From positions 17,384 through 81,383 of the forward strand of contig CAAGEZ010000050.1 in NCBI GenBank assembly GCA_900768995.1: a stretch of 64,000 bases of DNA, in the 5' to 3' direction. Positions 49,659-59,906 of the stretch are shown in pieces. Below the pieces are notes generated by a model. It did not search any database. It was not told the DNA's origin and saw only the letters and a program-made list of their open reading frames with translations. The stretch is from Oscillospiraceae bacterium (GTDB lineage: Bacteria > Bacillota > Clostridia > Oscillospirales > Ruminococcaceae). Within the stretch, counting starts at the first letter, position 1. The number at the start of each line of letters is the position of its first letter. A program made the translations under genes and the position numbers.

Positions 49659-51974
49659 TTGCCTGCAAAAAAGCCTGTAAAACAATCCTATCAGCCCACA
49701 AGATCAATGCGCAGAAGACTCGGCGTGGTATCCCTGCTCACTCTGGCAGGCTCGGGCATTCTGTTTATCAATCTCTTCCACACATCAGTCACCCAGCACG
49801 ACAAGTATGCCGCTATGGCGAATGACAGCCAGTTCAAGAGCACCACGGTGGAGGCAAACAGAGGAAGTATCTACGATTCAAACGGCAAGATCCTTGCCCA
49901 GTCCGCCACGGTTTATAATGTTATAGTAAACCCCTCCGCAATTACGGGTCTGAACGAAGAAAAATATCCTGCGGAGAAAAAGGATAAGATGATAAAGGAC
50001 ACCGCCCGCATCATAAGCGATGTTCTGGGCGTTGACCGGGAAAAGATAATCAGCATTTTCACCGGCGAGGACACCAAGAACAAGCAGTACAGCAAGGTTG
50101 CGTCCAAGGTGGAAAAGGACAAGGTAAGCGAGCTGAATACACAGGCGGCTGATGCAGATCTGCCCACAAACCTTCTTAGCACCGAGGAGGACACCAAGAG
50201 ATATTACCCTCAGGGCGATATGGCTGCTGCCGTAATTGGCTTCACAAACTACGAGGGCGACGGAATTTACGGAATTGAAGCCTATTACAATGATTACCTT
50301 GCAGGCGTTGACGGCAAGATAATCTCCGCAAATGACGCTCAGGGCAACGAGATGCCCTACAAGAACGATAAAATTTATGCCGCAAAGGACGGCAATTCCC
50401 TGTATCTCACCATTGACTCCACCCTCCAGTATTACTGCGAGCGTGAGCTTGCAAAGTGTGTTGAGCAGAATAATGTTGACAACCGTGCCTGCGCAATTAT
50501 GATGAACGCAAAAACAGGTGAGATACTTGCTATGGCGACCTCCCCCGGCTTTGACCTGAACAACAGGGGCGACATTTACTCCGCCAAGGACAGGGCCGTT
50601 CTCTCCGCTCTCCAGGAAGAGGGAGACGAGGAAGCGTACAACGAGAAATATGCGGAGCTTCGTGAAAAGCAGTGGAAAAACAAGGCTATCACCGAACTTT
50701 ACGAGCCCGGCTCCGTTTTCAAGGTAGTAACAGGCTCTTCAGCTCTTGAAGAAAAGGCAATTGACCTTAACTCCACCTTCACCTGCAACGGCGTTATGAC
50801 CGTTGCCGACTGGGATATCCACTGCTGGACAAGAGGTGCTCACGGAACTCAGGACTTCACTACCGCTATGACCAATTCCTGCAACCCTGCATTCATTCAG
50901 ATAGGTCAGCGTCTCGGCATTGAGAAATTCTGCCAGTATTTCAGAGCATACGGCTTTACCGAGCCTACGGGGATCGACCTCCCCGGCGAGTCCGCAGGTC
51001 TTTACGTCAAGGAAGAGGATATGGGCATAGTTGAGCTTGCATCAAGCTCCTTCGGTCAGTCAAACACCGTTACGCCCATTCAGATGATAACCGCATATGC
51101 CGCTGTTGTAAACGGCGGATATCTCTTACAGCCCCACGTTGTGAGCAAAATTGTGGACAACAACGGAAACATTATCGAGACAAAGGAAACCACCGTCCGC
51201 AGGCAGGTCATTTCCGAAGAGACCTCCGAAATGATGAGGCAGGTGCTTGAAAGCGTTGTAAACAACAATGGCGGTTCAAACGCTTACATAAAGGGCTACC
51301 GCATCGGTGGAAAGTCGGGTACATCTCAGAAGCTCCAGAAAAACAAGGAGCTGGGCGTTGACAACCTTTACGTCGGTTCATACGTGGGCTTTGCTCCCGC
51401 CGATGACCCCGAGATAATTATGCTTTGTATGGTCGATGAGCCTCAGGGACGTGACCATAACGGCTCTCAGATATACTACGGAAGCCTTGTTGCCGCTCCC
51501 GTTGTATCAGCAGTTTTCAAGGACGCTCTCCCCTATCTCGGCTACTATCCCGAATACACGGAAGAGGAGCTTGCCGCTCTGGACGTTACCGTTCCCAGCG
51601 TTGAGGGTCAGACCGTTGAGGCTGCAAAGACAACTCTTGAAAATCTCGAGCTCCGCTATTATGTTGTGGGCGAGGGCGATACAGTTGTGGCTCAGGTTCC
51701 CTCACGTTCCTCCTCTATTCCCCACAACGGCAAGGTAGTGCTTTACACCGAGGAAAATTACGAGACGGAATACACCACTGTGCCCAATGTGCTTGGTCAC
51801 ACGGTATCGGAAGTGAATGAACTCCTTACATCTGCCAATATTAACTTCAAGGCAGGCGACGGTGCTACCGAGCACGCAGGTGCGGTAGCATATCAGCAGA
51901 ATTATCTGGAGGGCACTATAGTCCCTGTGGGTACTGTTGTGGAAGTCTCATTCCGTGTCAAGAACGAAGGCTAA
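49659..51974 (+). CDS. Septal class B PBP with PASTA domains (FtsI/SpoVD-like)
   Basis: This 771-residue division transpeptidase has an N-terminal membrane helix (about 17-37), a pedestal starting at EANRGSIYDSNGKILA, a transpeptidase domain with S352-V-F-K355, S407-C-N409 and K552-S-G, and two C-terminal PASTA domains (from about residue 640, each beginning with V-P-S/N-V) that may sense wall precursors. The TTG at 49659 has AAGGAGG 8 nt upstream. An in-frame ATG at 49575 lies in the right end of the repeat element and would add 28 basic residues. FtsI and SpoVD cannot be distinguished from sequence alone. Confidence 0.92.
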   Translation: MPAKKPVKQSYQPTRSMRRRLGVVSLLTLAGSGILFINLFHTSVTQHDKYAAMANDSQFKSTTVEANRGSIYDSNGKILAQSATVYNVIVNPSAITGLNEEKYPAEKKDKMIKDTARIISDVLGVDREKIISIFTGEDTKNKQYSKVASKVEKDKVSELNTQAADADLPTNLLSTEEDTKRYYPQGDMAAAVIGFTNYEGDGIYGIEAYYNDYLAGVDGKIISANDAQGNEMPYKNDKIYAAKDGNSLYLTIDSTLQYYCERELAKCVEQNNVDNRACAIMMNAKTGEILAMATSPGFDLNNRGDIYSAKDRAVLSALQEEGDEEAYNEKYAELREKQWKNKAITELYEPGSVFKVVTGSSALEEKAIDLNSTFTCNGVMTVADWDIHCWTRGAHGTQDFTTAMTNSCNPAFIQIGQRLGIEKFCQYFRAYGFTEPTGIDLPGESAGLYVKEEDMGIVELASSSFGQSNTVTPIQMITAYAAVVNGGYLLQPHVVSKIVDNNGNIIETKETTVRRQVISEETSEMMRQVLESVVNNNGGSNAYIKGYRIGGKSGTSQKLQKNKELGVDNLYVGSYVGFAPADDPEIIMLCMVDEPQGRDHNGSQIYYGSLVAAPVVSAVFKDALPYLGYYPEYTEEELAALDVTVPSVEGQTVEAAKTTLENLELRYYVVGEGDTVVAQVPSRSSSIPHNGKVVLYTEENYETEYTTVPNVLGHTVSEVNELLTSANINFKAGDGATEHAGAVAYQQNYLEGTIVPVGTVVEVSFRVKNEG

Positions 51975-52001
51975 TTCATCGTCAGAAAGAACGGTATTAT
52001 T

Positions 52002-54887
52002 ATGGGTATGATAACAAAACAGCTCTCAGAGCTTCTGAAAGACGCAGGCAAGTCGGCTGAATACAGATACAAGGGCAGGGACTGCCTTATCACGGGCATT
52101 ACCGATGACACGAGAAAGGTAAAAGAGGGCAACATCTTTGTCTGCGTCAAGGGCGCAAGGTTTGACGGTCACGATGCGGCTAAGGATATGCTGGATAAGG
52201 GCGCTGCGGCTGTGGTATGCGAAAGGGACTTAGGTCTCGGCGCAAAGCAGATAATCACGGCTGATTCAAAGAAATTCTACGGCCTTATGGTGGCAAAGTG
52301 GTTTGACCACCCCGAAAATGAGCTTATTCTTGTGGGCATCACGGGCACAAACGGCAAGACAACGATGGCGACTATGATTCACCATATCATCACCTGTGCG
52401 GGGGGAAAAACAGGTCTTATCGGCACTGCGGGCACTCTCTGCGGCAATGAGCCTTTGACGAGAGACGATTCCACCCCCACCACACCAAAGGTATTCGAGC
52501 TTTACGAAATTTTCCGGACAATGGCAGATAGGGGCTGCAAATACTGCGTTATGGAGGTATCCTCCTTTGCACTGGAGCAGAACAGGATCGGCCCTGCGGT
52601 ATATACCTGTGCGGTTTTCACAAACCTTACGGAAGATCATCTTGACTACCATATCACTATGGAAAACTACTACAATGCCAAGAAAAAGCTTTTCACAGAT
52701 CACTGCAAAATCGCTTTCATCAACACCGAAGACGATTACGGCGCAAGGCTTTACAAGGAAATCTCCTGCCCCAAGTATTCCTATGGCATAAAGGGCGGCA
52801 CCTCCGTTTATGCAAGCTATATCAAGTACAGCGACGGCGCAAACCATTTCTGGTTCTGCATTCCCGGCAAGAGCTTCCCGTTCAGCCTTAAAATGATGGG
52901 CGGATATAACGTTTCAAACGCTGTTGCGGCTATTGCTGTGTGCTCTAAGCTCAATGTGCCTATGAGCGTTATCACCGAGGCTGTGAACTCGTTTAACGGC
53001 GTAAGGGGAAGATGCGAGAATATCCCCACGGGCAGGGATTTTTACATTGTCTGCGACTATGCCCATTCTCCCGATGCACTCGAAAATATGCTCCCCTCTA
53101 TCAAGGAAAACACTGAGGGCAGACTTATCTGTCTCTTCGGATGCGGCGGCGACCGTGACAGGACAAAGCGTCCTCTTATGGCAAAGGCTGCGGCAAAATA
53201 TGCGGATCATCTTATAATAACCTCCGACAACCCCCGAAACGAGGACCCCGATGCAATTATCGACGAGATAATCACGGGGCTTGAGGGCAGCACAACTCCC
53301 TATGAGCGGATAACCGACAGAAAAGCCGCTATTTTCCACGCTGTGAAAATTGCGAAAAAGGGCGATGTCATCGTTCTTGCGGGCAAGGGTCACGAGGATT
53401 ATCAGGTCTTAAAGGACAATGTTCATATACATTTTGATGAACGTGAGATATGCGCCGAGGCTCTGAAAGCTCTGAGCAATGGCGACACAGCCGAGACTGC
53501 ATCACTTTGCAGCGGTATGAGCATTGATGAGATATGCGAAGCCTGCGGCGGAAAGAAGTATAACATTCCCACAGGTTCAAGGTTCATAAACGCTGAGCGT
53601 ATAAGCAGCGACACGAGAACAATTACTCCCGGCAGTATTTTCATCGCTTTCAAGGGCGACCGCTTCGACGGACACAATTTCGTTCACGATGCTGTTGTGA
53701 AGGGTGCTGCGGCTGCTGTCACGGAATATCCCGTAGGCGACGAGCCCTGCATAGTCGTGGAGAGTACCAACCGTGCTATCCTTGACATTGCGGCGCATTA
53801 CAGAAGAAAATTTACTCCAAAGCTTGTTGGAATAACAGGCAGCGTGGGCAAGACCACCACCAAGGAAATGACCGCTCTTGCCCTTTCATCAAAGTATGAC
53901 ACTCTGAAAACCGAGGGCAACCATAATAATGAGATAGGTATGCCCTTTACCCTCCTAAAGCTCTCTCCCCAGCATAAGGCGGCTGTTATTGAAATGGGTA
54001 TGTCCCACTTCGGGGAGATTGAGAGACTTTCAAAGACCTGCCGCCCCACAATTGCGGTGATAACGAATATCGGCTGGTCTCACGCAGAAAATCTCGGCTC
54101 ACAGGCGGGCATACTCAAAGCAAAGCTTGAAATACTCATTGGCGCAGAGCCTGCTGCCCCCCTTATCATAAACGGCGATGACCCGCTGCTTTATCCTCTC
54201 ACTGAGAAGATAACCGACAGGGAAGTTATAACCGTCGGCGCTAAGAATAAAAAATGCACCTACACTGCGGAAAATATCGTTTCCGAGACTGACAAGGTTT
54301 CATTTGACATCGCAAAGAGCGGAGAAATTATCGACAGGATAGTTCTTCCCTGCCCCGGAATACACCACGTTACCGATGCGCTCATTGCATATGCTGCGGC
54401 GGTAAAGGCAGGCTGTGACGGTACTGCGGTTTGCAGAAAGCTTGAAAGCTTCCGTCTTGACGGCTTAAGACAGCACATCGAGCACAGAAAGGGTCAGACC
54501 CTTATCATTGACTGCTATAATGCCGCTCCCAACTCTATGATGGCGGCGATCGACGTTCTCTGCGACACCAAGCCCGCTTCGGGGGGCAAGCGAGTTGCAG
54601 TTCTCGGAGATATGCTGGAGCTTGGAACACTTTCTCCCGAGCTTCATCAAAGGGTCGGCGAATATGCCGCTGAAAAGGGCATCGACCTGCTGGTATGCTA
54701 CGGAAACTATGCTCAGTATATCGCAAAGGGTGCGGAGAAACTGGGCGTTCCCTGCTGCTATTCAGCAGACAAGGAAACGATCCTCAATTACCTCAGCTTC
54801 AAGCTAAGTGAGGGCGATGCCGTTCTTTACAAGGCAAGCCGTGGTATCCATATGGAGGAGATAATCGAGGGATATTACGGCAAGTAA
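52002..54887 (+). CDS. murE-murF: Fused MurE-MurF: UDP-MurNAc-tripeptide ligase and D-Ala-D-Ala ligase
   Basis: One unbroken 961-codon frame carries two complete Mur ligases. Residues 1 to about 490 are MurE, with ATP loop GTNGKTT at 115-121, EVSSFALEQNR, the Lys-carbamylation region and D409-N-P-R412, the motif of meso-DAP-adding MurE. Residues about 505-961 are MurF, with RFINAERISSDTRTI, ATP loop GSVGKTT at 613-619, and EGNHNNEIGMP. The two halves join through a short linker near SNGDTAETASL. The fusion would channel UDP-MurNAc-dipeptide to pentapeptide in consecutive steps. MurE and MurF are usually separate adjacent genes. Confidence 0.95.
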   Translation: MGMITKQLSELLKDAGKSAEYRYKGRDCLITGITDDTRKVKEGNIFVCVKGARFDGHDAAKDMLDKGAAAVVCERDLGLGAKQIITADSKKFYGLMVAKWFDHPENELILVGITGTNGKTTMATMIHHIITCAGGKTGLIGTAGTLCGNEPLTRDDSTPTTPKVFELYEIFRTMADRGCKYCVMEVSSFALEQNRIGPAVYTCAVFTNLTEDHLDYHITMENYYNAKKKLFTDHCKIAFINTEDDYGARLYKEISCPKYSYGIKGGTSVYASYIKYSDGANHFWFCIPGKSFPFSLKMMGGYNVSNAVAAIAVCSKLNVPMSVITEAVNSFNGVRGRCENIPTGRDFYIVCDYAHSPDALENMLPSIKENTEGRLICLFGCGGDRDRTKRPLMAKAAAKYADHLIITSDNPRNEDPDAIIDEIITGLEGSTTPYERITDRKAAIFHAVKIAKKGDVIVLAGKGHEDYQVLKDNVHIHFDEREICAEALKALSNGDTAETASLCSGMSIDEICEACGGKKYNIPTGSRFINAERISSDTRTITPGSIFIAFKGDRFDGHNFVHDAVVKGAAAAVTEYPVGDEPCIVVESTNRAILDIAAHYRRKFTPKLVGITGSVGKTTTKEMTALALSSKYDTLKTEGNHNNEIGMPFTLLKLSPQHKAAVIEMGMSHFGEIERLSKTCRPTIAVITNIGWSHAENLGSQAGILKAKLEILIGAEPAAPLIINGDDPLLYPLTEKITDREVITVGAKNKKCTYTAENIVSETDKVSFDIAKSGEIIDRIVLPCPGIHHVTDALIAYAAAVKAGCDGTAVCRKLESFRLDGLRQHIEHRKGQTLIIDCYNAAPNSMMAAIDVLCDTKPASGGKRVAVLGDMLELGTLSPELHQRVGEYAAEKGIDLLVCYGNYAQYIAKGAEKLGVPCCYSADKETILNYLSFKLSEGDAVLYKASRGIHMEEIIEGYYGK

Positions 54888-54954
54888 TGCTGCCCTTTTA
54901 TGACATTTTTCAATGCAGAAGCTATGCTATAATAATTTTTAGGAGATAATCAAA

Positions 54955-55971
54955 ATGCCTTTCTGGATAAACATTCTTGCGGCTGTTATCGCATTTGCCG
55001 CCGCTTCCCTTTCGGGACTGTACCTTATCCCCCTGCTCAAAAAAATACATTTCGGTCAGACCATTTACGAAAAAGGCCCCGCATGGCACAAAAGCAAGAA
55101 CGGCACACCCATTATGGGCGGCTTTATGTTCATTTTCGGAACTATCCTTGCCTGTGCGGTATGCTACATCATTTACAGATGCACCGTCACCGATATGACC
55201 GCCGCTCCCGACAATTCAGGGCTTTACAAGCTCATTGCAGGACTTGTCTTCGCCCTCCTCAACTGCGTCATCGGCTTCATTGACGACTACATCAAGGCGG
55301 TAAAGAAGCAGAATCTGGGACTTAAAGCAAAGCAGAAAATGGCTATGCAGCTTGTTGTCACATCTGCATTTCTTGCGGTGCTCTATCTCCTTGGCGACAC
55401 CTCCACTGAGATAATTTTCCCCTTCGTGGGTGCAGTCAACTTCGGCATTTTCTATTATCCCATAATGGTGCTCTACCTCATTTTCCTTACAAATGCGGTG
55501 AACCTCACCGACGGCGTTGACGGCCTTTGCGGAACGGTAACGGCTGTTTTCGCTATTTGTTGGCTGGCAATATACTCCGCTATGGGTATGAACGAATATT
55601 CAATATTCGCCGCCGCTCTTGCCGGAGGCTGTATGGGCTTCCTCGTATGGAACCTTAACCCCGCAAAGGTATTTATGGGCGACACAGGCTCGATGTTTTT
55701 AGGCGGCTGCGTCTGCGCAATGGGCTTTATCACTCATCAGCACCTGCTCCTTGCACTTATGGCTATTGTTTACATCTGCGAGGCGCTTTCCGTTGTGCTT
55801 CAGGTAATAAGCTTCAAGACCACAGGCAAGCGTATCTTCAAAATGTCCCCCATTCATCATCATTTTGAGATGTGCGGCTTCTCCGAATATAAAATAGTTA
55901 TTACATTCTCCGCAGTGGGTCTTATCTGCGGAATACTGGGAAATGTCCTTTTTAACGTGTACTTAAAGTAA
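54955..55971 (+). CDS. mraY: Phospho-N-acetylmuramoyl-pentapeptide transferase
   Basis: MraY moves phospho-MurNAc-pentapeptide to undecaprenyl phosphate, forming lipid I at the inner face of the membrane. The 338-residue protein has about ten membrane helices and the family motifs GTPIMGG, FIDDYIKAVKKQNLGL, NAVNLTDGVDGL, FMGDTGS and the HHH signature PIHHHFEMCGFSE. It lies between the murE-murF fusion and ftsW. murD, which commonly follows mraY, is missing. Confidence 0.96.
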   Translation: MPFWINILAAVIAFAAASLSGLYLIPLLKKIHFGQTIYEKGPAWHKSKNGTPIMGGFMFIFGTILACAVCYIIYRCTVTDMTAAPDNSGLYKLIAGLVFALLNCVIGFIDDYIKAVKKQNLGLKAKQKMAMQLVVTSAFLAVLYLLGDTSTEIIFPFVGAVNFGIFYYPIMVLYLIFLTNAVNLTDGVDGLCGTVTAVFAICWLAIYSAMGMNEYSIFAAALAGGCMGFLVWNLNPAKVFMGDTGSMFLGGCVCAMGFITHQHLLLALMAIVYICEALSVVLQVISFKTTGKRIFKMSPIHHHFEMCGFSEYKIVITFSAVGLICGILGNVLFNVYLK

Positions 55972-56008
55972 TCAAATGTTTTAATATAAAAGGAAAGGAG
56001 TACGGAAA

Positions 56009-57364
56009 ATGCCCGAAAAAAGCAAGAAGCAAAAGCGTGCCGACAAAAAAGCATTTCTCCCCAACAACAAGGCGTTTTTTAAGGGACTTATGCCAAAATC
56101 GGAATATCTGAGCAAAATACGCATCGGCGAAATTGACATTCCCTTTATGATAATCATTCTCGTATTGCTGGTTTTCGGCGTTATTATGATGTACTCCGCA
56201 AGCTATGCCTGGGCGATAAAGGACAATGTTGCCCCCGACTACTACTTCAAGCACCAGCTCGGAATGGCTGTTGCAGGACTTGTCCTAATGATGGTCATTG
56301 CAAGCAAGCGCTTTGATTACCACATTCTGAGAAACCCCTATATCAACATCGGATTTTTCGGCTTATGCGTAATTCTTATGCTTGTAGTGCATATCCCGGG
56401 AGTGGGACTTTCCACCGCTGATGCCAACCGCTGGATCAACCTGAAAGTTTTCAGCTTCCAGCCCTCAGAGCTTATGAAGCTTGCACTCATTATGCTCTTT
56501 GCAAATATGATGTCTACAAATCACAGCAAAATGAACTCGCTCAAATACGGAATTATGCCCTATATGGGTATACTTGCCCTTGTTGCGGGACTTACCCTTT
56601 TGCAGAGACATCTTTCCGCAACCATTATCATCTGCGCCATTGCTATCGCTATGATGTTCCTCGGCGGCTGCAACCTCAGATATTTCGTGCCGATGTGCAT
56701 TGCGGGACTTGCCGCCTTTGCGCTGGTCGTGCTGATACTTTATCAGTCGGGCAAATTCGACTACATCAACGAAAGAATCATCAGTTGGCTCTTCACCTTT
56801 GAGCCTGAGAACAAGCAAATTGCCTGGCAGACGAGGAACTCCCTTATCGCCATAGGCTCGGGAAACGTTTTCGGACTGGGGCTTGGAAATTCAAGGCAGA
56901 AATTCTTATATCTACCCGAGTCGAAAAACGACTTCGTGTTCTCTATCGTGTGCGAAGAGCTGGGCTTTTTCGGTGCGGCTGTTGTGATAATCCTCTTCCT
57001 GCTCCTCGTTTTCAGAGGCTTCTCAATTGCGGGAAATGCCCCCGATAAATTCGGTATGCTCCTTGCTTCGGGACTTGTCATTCAGATAGGTCTCCAGGCA
57101 ATGCTCAATATTGCCGTTGTTACAAACACCATTCCCAACACGGGAATCTCACTGCCGTTTTTCAGCTACGGCGGCTCGGCGCTTATAATGCAGCTGGCAC
57201 AAATGGGAATAGTGCTGAACATTTCACGCCAGTCTATCCCCTCAAAGGAACGGCCCGATGCGGACGACGCTGCGGCGGAGCTTGAAAGGAAACAGGTGGC
57301 GGAAGCGAAAAAGACTCTCGGCGCAAATGCAAAGGTGCGCCGTGTAAACAAGGGCGGCAGATAA
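56009..57364 (+). CDS. ftsW: Peptidoglycan glycosyltransferase FtsW
   Basis: FtsW polymerises lipid II glycan strands at the septum in partnership with a class B PBP. The 451-residue SEDS protein has about ten membrane helices, MYSASYAWA near the N terminus, the FQPSELMKLALIMLFANMM signature and the C-terminal NTGISLPFFSYGGSALIMQL motif. Both ends carry basic cytoplasmic tails; the C-terminal tail is long and Lys/Glu-rich. Neighbours (septal PBP, murG) support FtsW rather than RodA. Confidence 0.92.
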   Translation: MPEKSKKQKRADKKAFLPNNKAFFKGLMPKSEYLSKIRIGEIDIPFMIIILVLLVFGVIMMYSASYAWAIKDNVAPDYYFKHQLGMAVAGLVLMMVIASKRFDYHILRNPYINIGFFGLCVILMLVVHIPGVGLSTADANRWINLKVFSFQPSELMKLALIMLFANMMSTNHSKMNSLKYGIMPYMGILALVAGLTLLQRHLSATIIICAIAIAMMFLGGCNLRYFVPMCIAGLAAFALVVLILYQSGKFDYINERIISWLFTFEPENKQIAWQTRNSLIAIGSGNVFGLGLGNSRQKFLYLPESKNDFVFSIVCEELGFFGAAVVIILFLLLVFRGFSIAGNAPDKFGMLLASGLVIQIGLQAMLNIAVVTNTIPNTGISLPFFSYGGSALIMQLAQMGIVLNISRQSIPSKERPDADDAAAELERKQVAEAKKTLGANAKVRRVNKGGR

Positions 57365-57395
57365 GCCGTCAACAGGAAAGGACTGTATTTTCCAG

Positions 57396-58526
57396 ATGAA
57401 GGTACTTCTTGCAGGCGGAGGAACAGCAGGTCACATAAACCCTGCCCTCGCCATAATCTCGATAATCAAGGATCACTGCCCCGATGCGGAATTTCTCTAT
57501 GCGGGCACTCCAAACGGTATGGAATCAAAGCTGGTTCCAAAGGAGAACATTCCCTTTGCCCCCATTAAGGTAAGCGGATTTCAGAGAAAGCTGACCCCCA
57601 AGAACATTGTGCGAAACGTAAAGGCTGCGGCATATCTCACCACAGCAGGTCACACCGCAAAGAAGATAATCAAGGGCTTTGAGCCTGATATCGTTATCGG
57701 CACAGGGGGATATGTAAGCGGTCCTATCGTGCTTGAAGCCGCAAAAATGGGCATACCCACCGCCATTCACGAGCAGAACGCATACCCCGGCGTCACCACA
57801 AGGATCCTTTCCAAAAAGGTGAACAGGGTTATGCTCACAATGGAGGAAGCGGCTGAATATTTCGACAAGAGCGTTACATATGTTAAGACAGGTCTCCCCG
57901 TAAGAAAGGGCTTTGACGGCTCTCTCAGCAGGGCGGAGGCTAAAAAGCAGCTTGGTCTTGATGAAAATGCTGTATGCATATTCTCCTGGGGCGGAAGTCT
58001 CGGTGCGGGAGCAATAAACGATTCCGCCATTGCCCTTATGAAGTGGGAAAAGGAATCGGGAGCAAACATCACCCATATCCACAGCTACGGAAAAATGGGT
58101 CACGATACCTTTGAAAAACGCCTTGCGGAGCTGGGCATATATCCCGACAGCGACCCTGCTCTTATTGTAAAGGAATACATATACAATATGGACGTATGCA
58201 CAGCCGCAGCAGACCTTATCATCTGCCGCAGCGGTGCTTCCGCAATAAGCGAGCTTGAAGCTATGGGCAGAGCCTCTGTGCTTATCCCCTCCCCCGTAGT
58301 TGCGGGAAATCATCAGTATCACAACGCAATGGTGCTTGGCAGGGCAGGGGCTGCCGTTGTGATCGAGCAGAAAGACCTTACCGATGAGCTTATCATCAAA
58401 AAGGTAAGCGAGCTTACCGCTGACCCCAAGGCACTGAATGACCTGTCAAGAAAGGCTCACGAGCAGTGCATCACCGACACTCCCGACAGGATATGGAGCG
58501 TTATTTCCGAGCTTACAGCAAAGTGA
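57396..58526 (+). CDS. murG: UDP-GlcNAc:lipid I N-acetylglucosaminyltransferase
   Basis: MurG adds GlcNAc to lipid I to give lipid II on the cytoplasmic membrane face. The 376-residue GT-B protein has the N-terminal glycine loop LAGGGTAGHINPALAI, the acceptor-side IHEQNAYPGVTTRIL, and the C-terminal donor site CRSGASAISELEAMGRASVLIP with the H-Q-Y segment. It follows ftsW by about 30 nt and belongs to the same cluster. Confidence 0.96.
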   Translation: MKVLLAGGGTAGHINPALAIISIIKDHCPDAEFLYAGTPNGMESKLVPKENIPFAPIKVSGFQRKLTPKNIVRNVKAAAYLTTAGHTAKKIIKGFEPDIVIGTGGYVSGPIVLEAAKMGIPTAIHEQNAYPGVTTRILSKKVNRVMLTMEEAAEYFDKSVTYVKTGLPVRKGFDGSLSRAEAKKQLGLDENAVCIFSWGGSLGAGAINDSAIALMKWEKESGANITHIHSYGKMGHDTFEKRLAELGIYPDSDPALIVKEYIYNMDVCTAAADLIICRSGASAISELEAMGRASVLIPSPVVAGNHQYHNAMVLGRAGAAVVIEQKDLTDELIIKKVSELTADPKALNDLSRKAHEQCITDTPDRIWSVISELTAK

Positions 58527-58604
58527 TACATTAATCACCAACCGAAAATATCCGCATATTATAGCTTTATAGAACAACTATAACGCTGTAAAGGAGACTC
58601 GGAT

Positions 58605-59879
58605 ATGCAGAAGCTGGTGATCGAGGGCGGAACACCCCTTTTCGGGGAGATCATGACCCAAGGAGCGAAAAATGCGGTGCTGCCCGTCCTTGCCGCCTGC
58701 GTACTCTGCGAAGGGACTGTTCATCTGAAAAACTGCCCCTGCATTTCCGACAGATACGCTTCGGCTCGGATTCTTTCGGCTCTGGGCGCTAAGGTAAAAA
58801 CCGAGGGGAACAGCCTTACTGCCGACTGCACCGGGCTTTCCTCCGACGAGATAAGCTGTTATCTTATGAAAGCTATGCGCTCCTCCATTATATTTATGGG
58901 TGCGCTCCTTGGCAGAACGGGGAAATGCACTCTGTGCTACCCCGGGGGCTGCAACTTGGGTCCGAGACCCATTGATATGCACATCTCCGCTATGAGGAAA
59001 ATGGGGGGCATAATTTCCGATGAACACGGAGTTATAAGCTGCTCCGCTCCCGACGGACTGAAAGGGTGCAGGCATTCACTGTCATTCCCCTCTGTGGGGG
59101 CAACGGAAAATATTATGCTTGCAGCTGTCTGCGCAGAGGGCGAAACGGTCATATCAAACGCTGCAAGAGAGCCTGAGATATGCTGCCTTGCGGATTTTCT
59201 CAGAGCCTGCGGTGCTAAGATAAGCGGCGACGGCGGCGGACGTATCGCCATTGAGGGCGTAAAAAAGCTGACCGCTCCCGATGAGCCCTTTGAGATTATC
59301 CCCGACAGAATAGCTGCTGCCACCTATCTTTCCTGTGCTGCCTGCGCAGGGGGAGAGCTGCTTATAAGGGACTGCGCTCCCGCTCATCTTGAAGCGGTGC
59401 TGCCCGTTTTTGAGCAGGCTGGGTGCAGACTGAAAGTTTTCGGCAGCAACATTTACATATACCGAAAGGGCAGGCTGAGGGCTGCGGACACCATACGGAC
59501 AATGGTTTATCCCGGCTTCCCCACCGATGCACAAGCCATTCTTATGGCACCCTTATGCACGGCGGAGGGAACTACCGTATTCGTTGAAAACATCTTTGAA
59601 AACAGATACCGCCACACCGATGCCCTTTGCAGAATGGGTGCTGATATCAGAGCCGAGGGAAAGGTGGCTGTGGTAACAGGCGTTCCGCAGCTTTACGGAA
59701 CTGTGGCGGAGGCTCCCGATCTGAGAGGCGGTGCGGCTCTTGTATGCGCAGCTCTCGGGGCTGAGGGCATATCCGAGATATCGGGAGTTAACTATATCGA
59801 CCGAGGTTATGAGGAAATTGAACGGGTGCTGACCGCCGCAGGTGCAAAAATTCACCGTGAAACGGAAAAGCTGCCATAA
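58605..59879 (+). CDS. murA: UDP-N-acetylglucosamine 1-carboxyvinyltransferase
   Basis: MurA transfers enolpyruvate from PEP to UDP-GlcNAc, the first committed step of peptidoglycan synthesis. The 424-residue product keeps K22-N23 (TQGAKNAVLPVLAA) and the catalytic C116 in YPGGCNLGPRPIDMHI, so it should be fosfomycin-sensitive in principle. Having murA inside the dcw cluster between murG and divIB is a clostridial variant. Firmicutes often carry a second paralogue elsewhere, which this window cannot show. Confidence 0.95.
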   Translation: MQKLVIEGGTPLFGEIMTQGAKNAVLPVLAACVLCEGTVHLKNCPCISDRYASARILSALGAKVKTEGNSLTADCTGLSSDEISCYLMKAMRSSIIFMGALLGRTGKCTLCYPGGCNLGPRPIDMHISAMRKMGGIISDEHGVISCSAPDGLKGCRHSLSFPSVGATENIMLAAVCAEGETVISNAAREPEICCLADFLRACGAKISGDGGGRIAIEGVKKLTAPDEPFEIIPDRIAAATYLSCAACAGGELLIRDCAPAHLEAVLPVFEQAGCRLKVFGSNIYIYRKGRLRAADTIRTMVYPGFPTDAQAILMAPLCTAEGTTVFVENIFENRYRHTDALCRMGADIRAEGKVAVVTGVPQLYGTVAEAPDLRGGAALVCAALGAEGISEISGVNYIDRGYEEIERVLTAAGAKIHRETEKLP

Positions 59880-59906
59880 TATATATCCGAAAGGAAGTAA
59901 AAAAGC

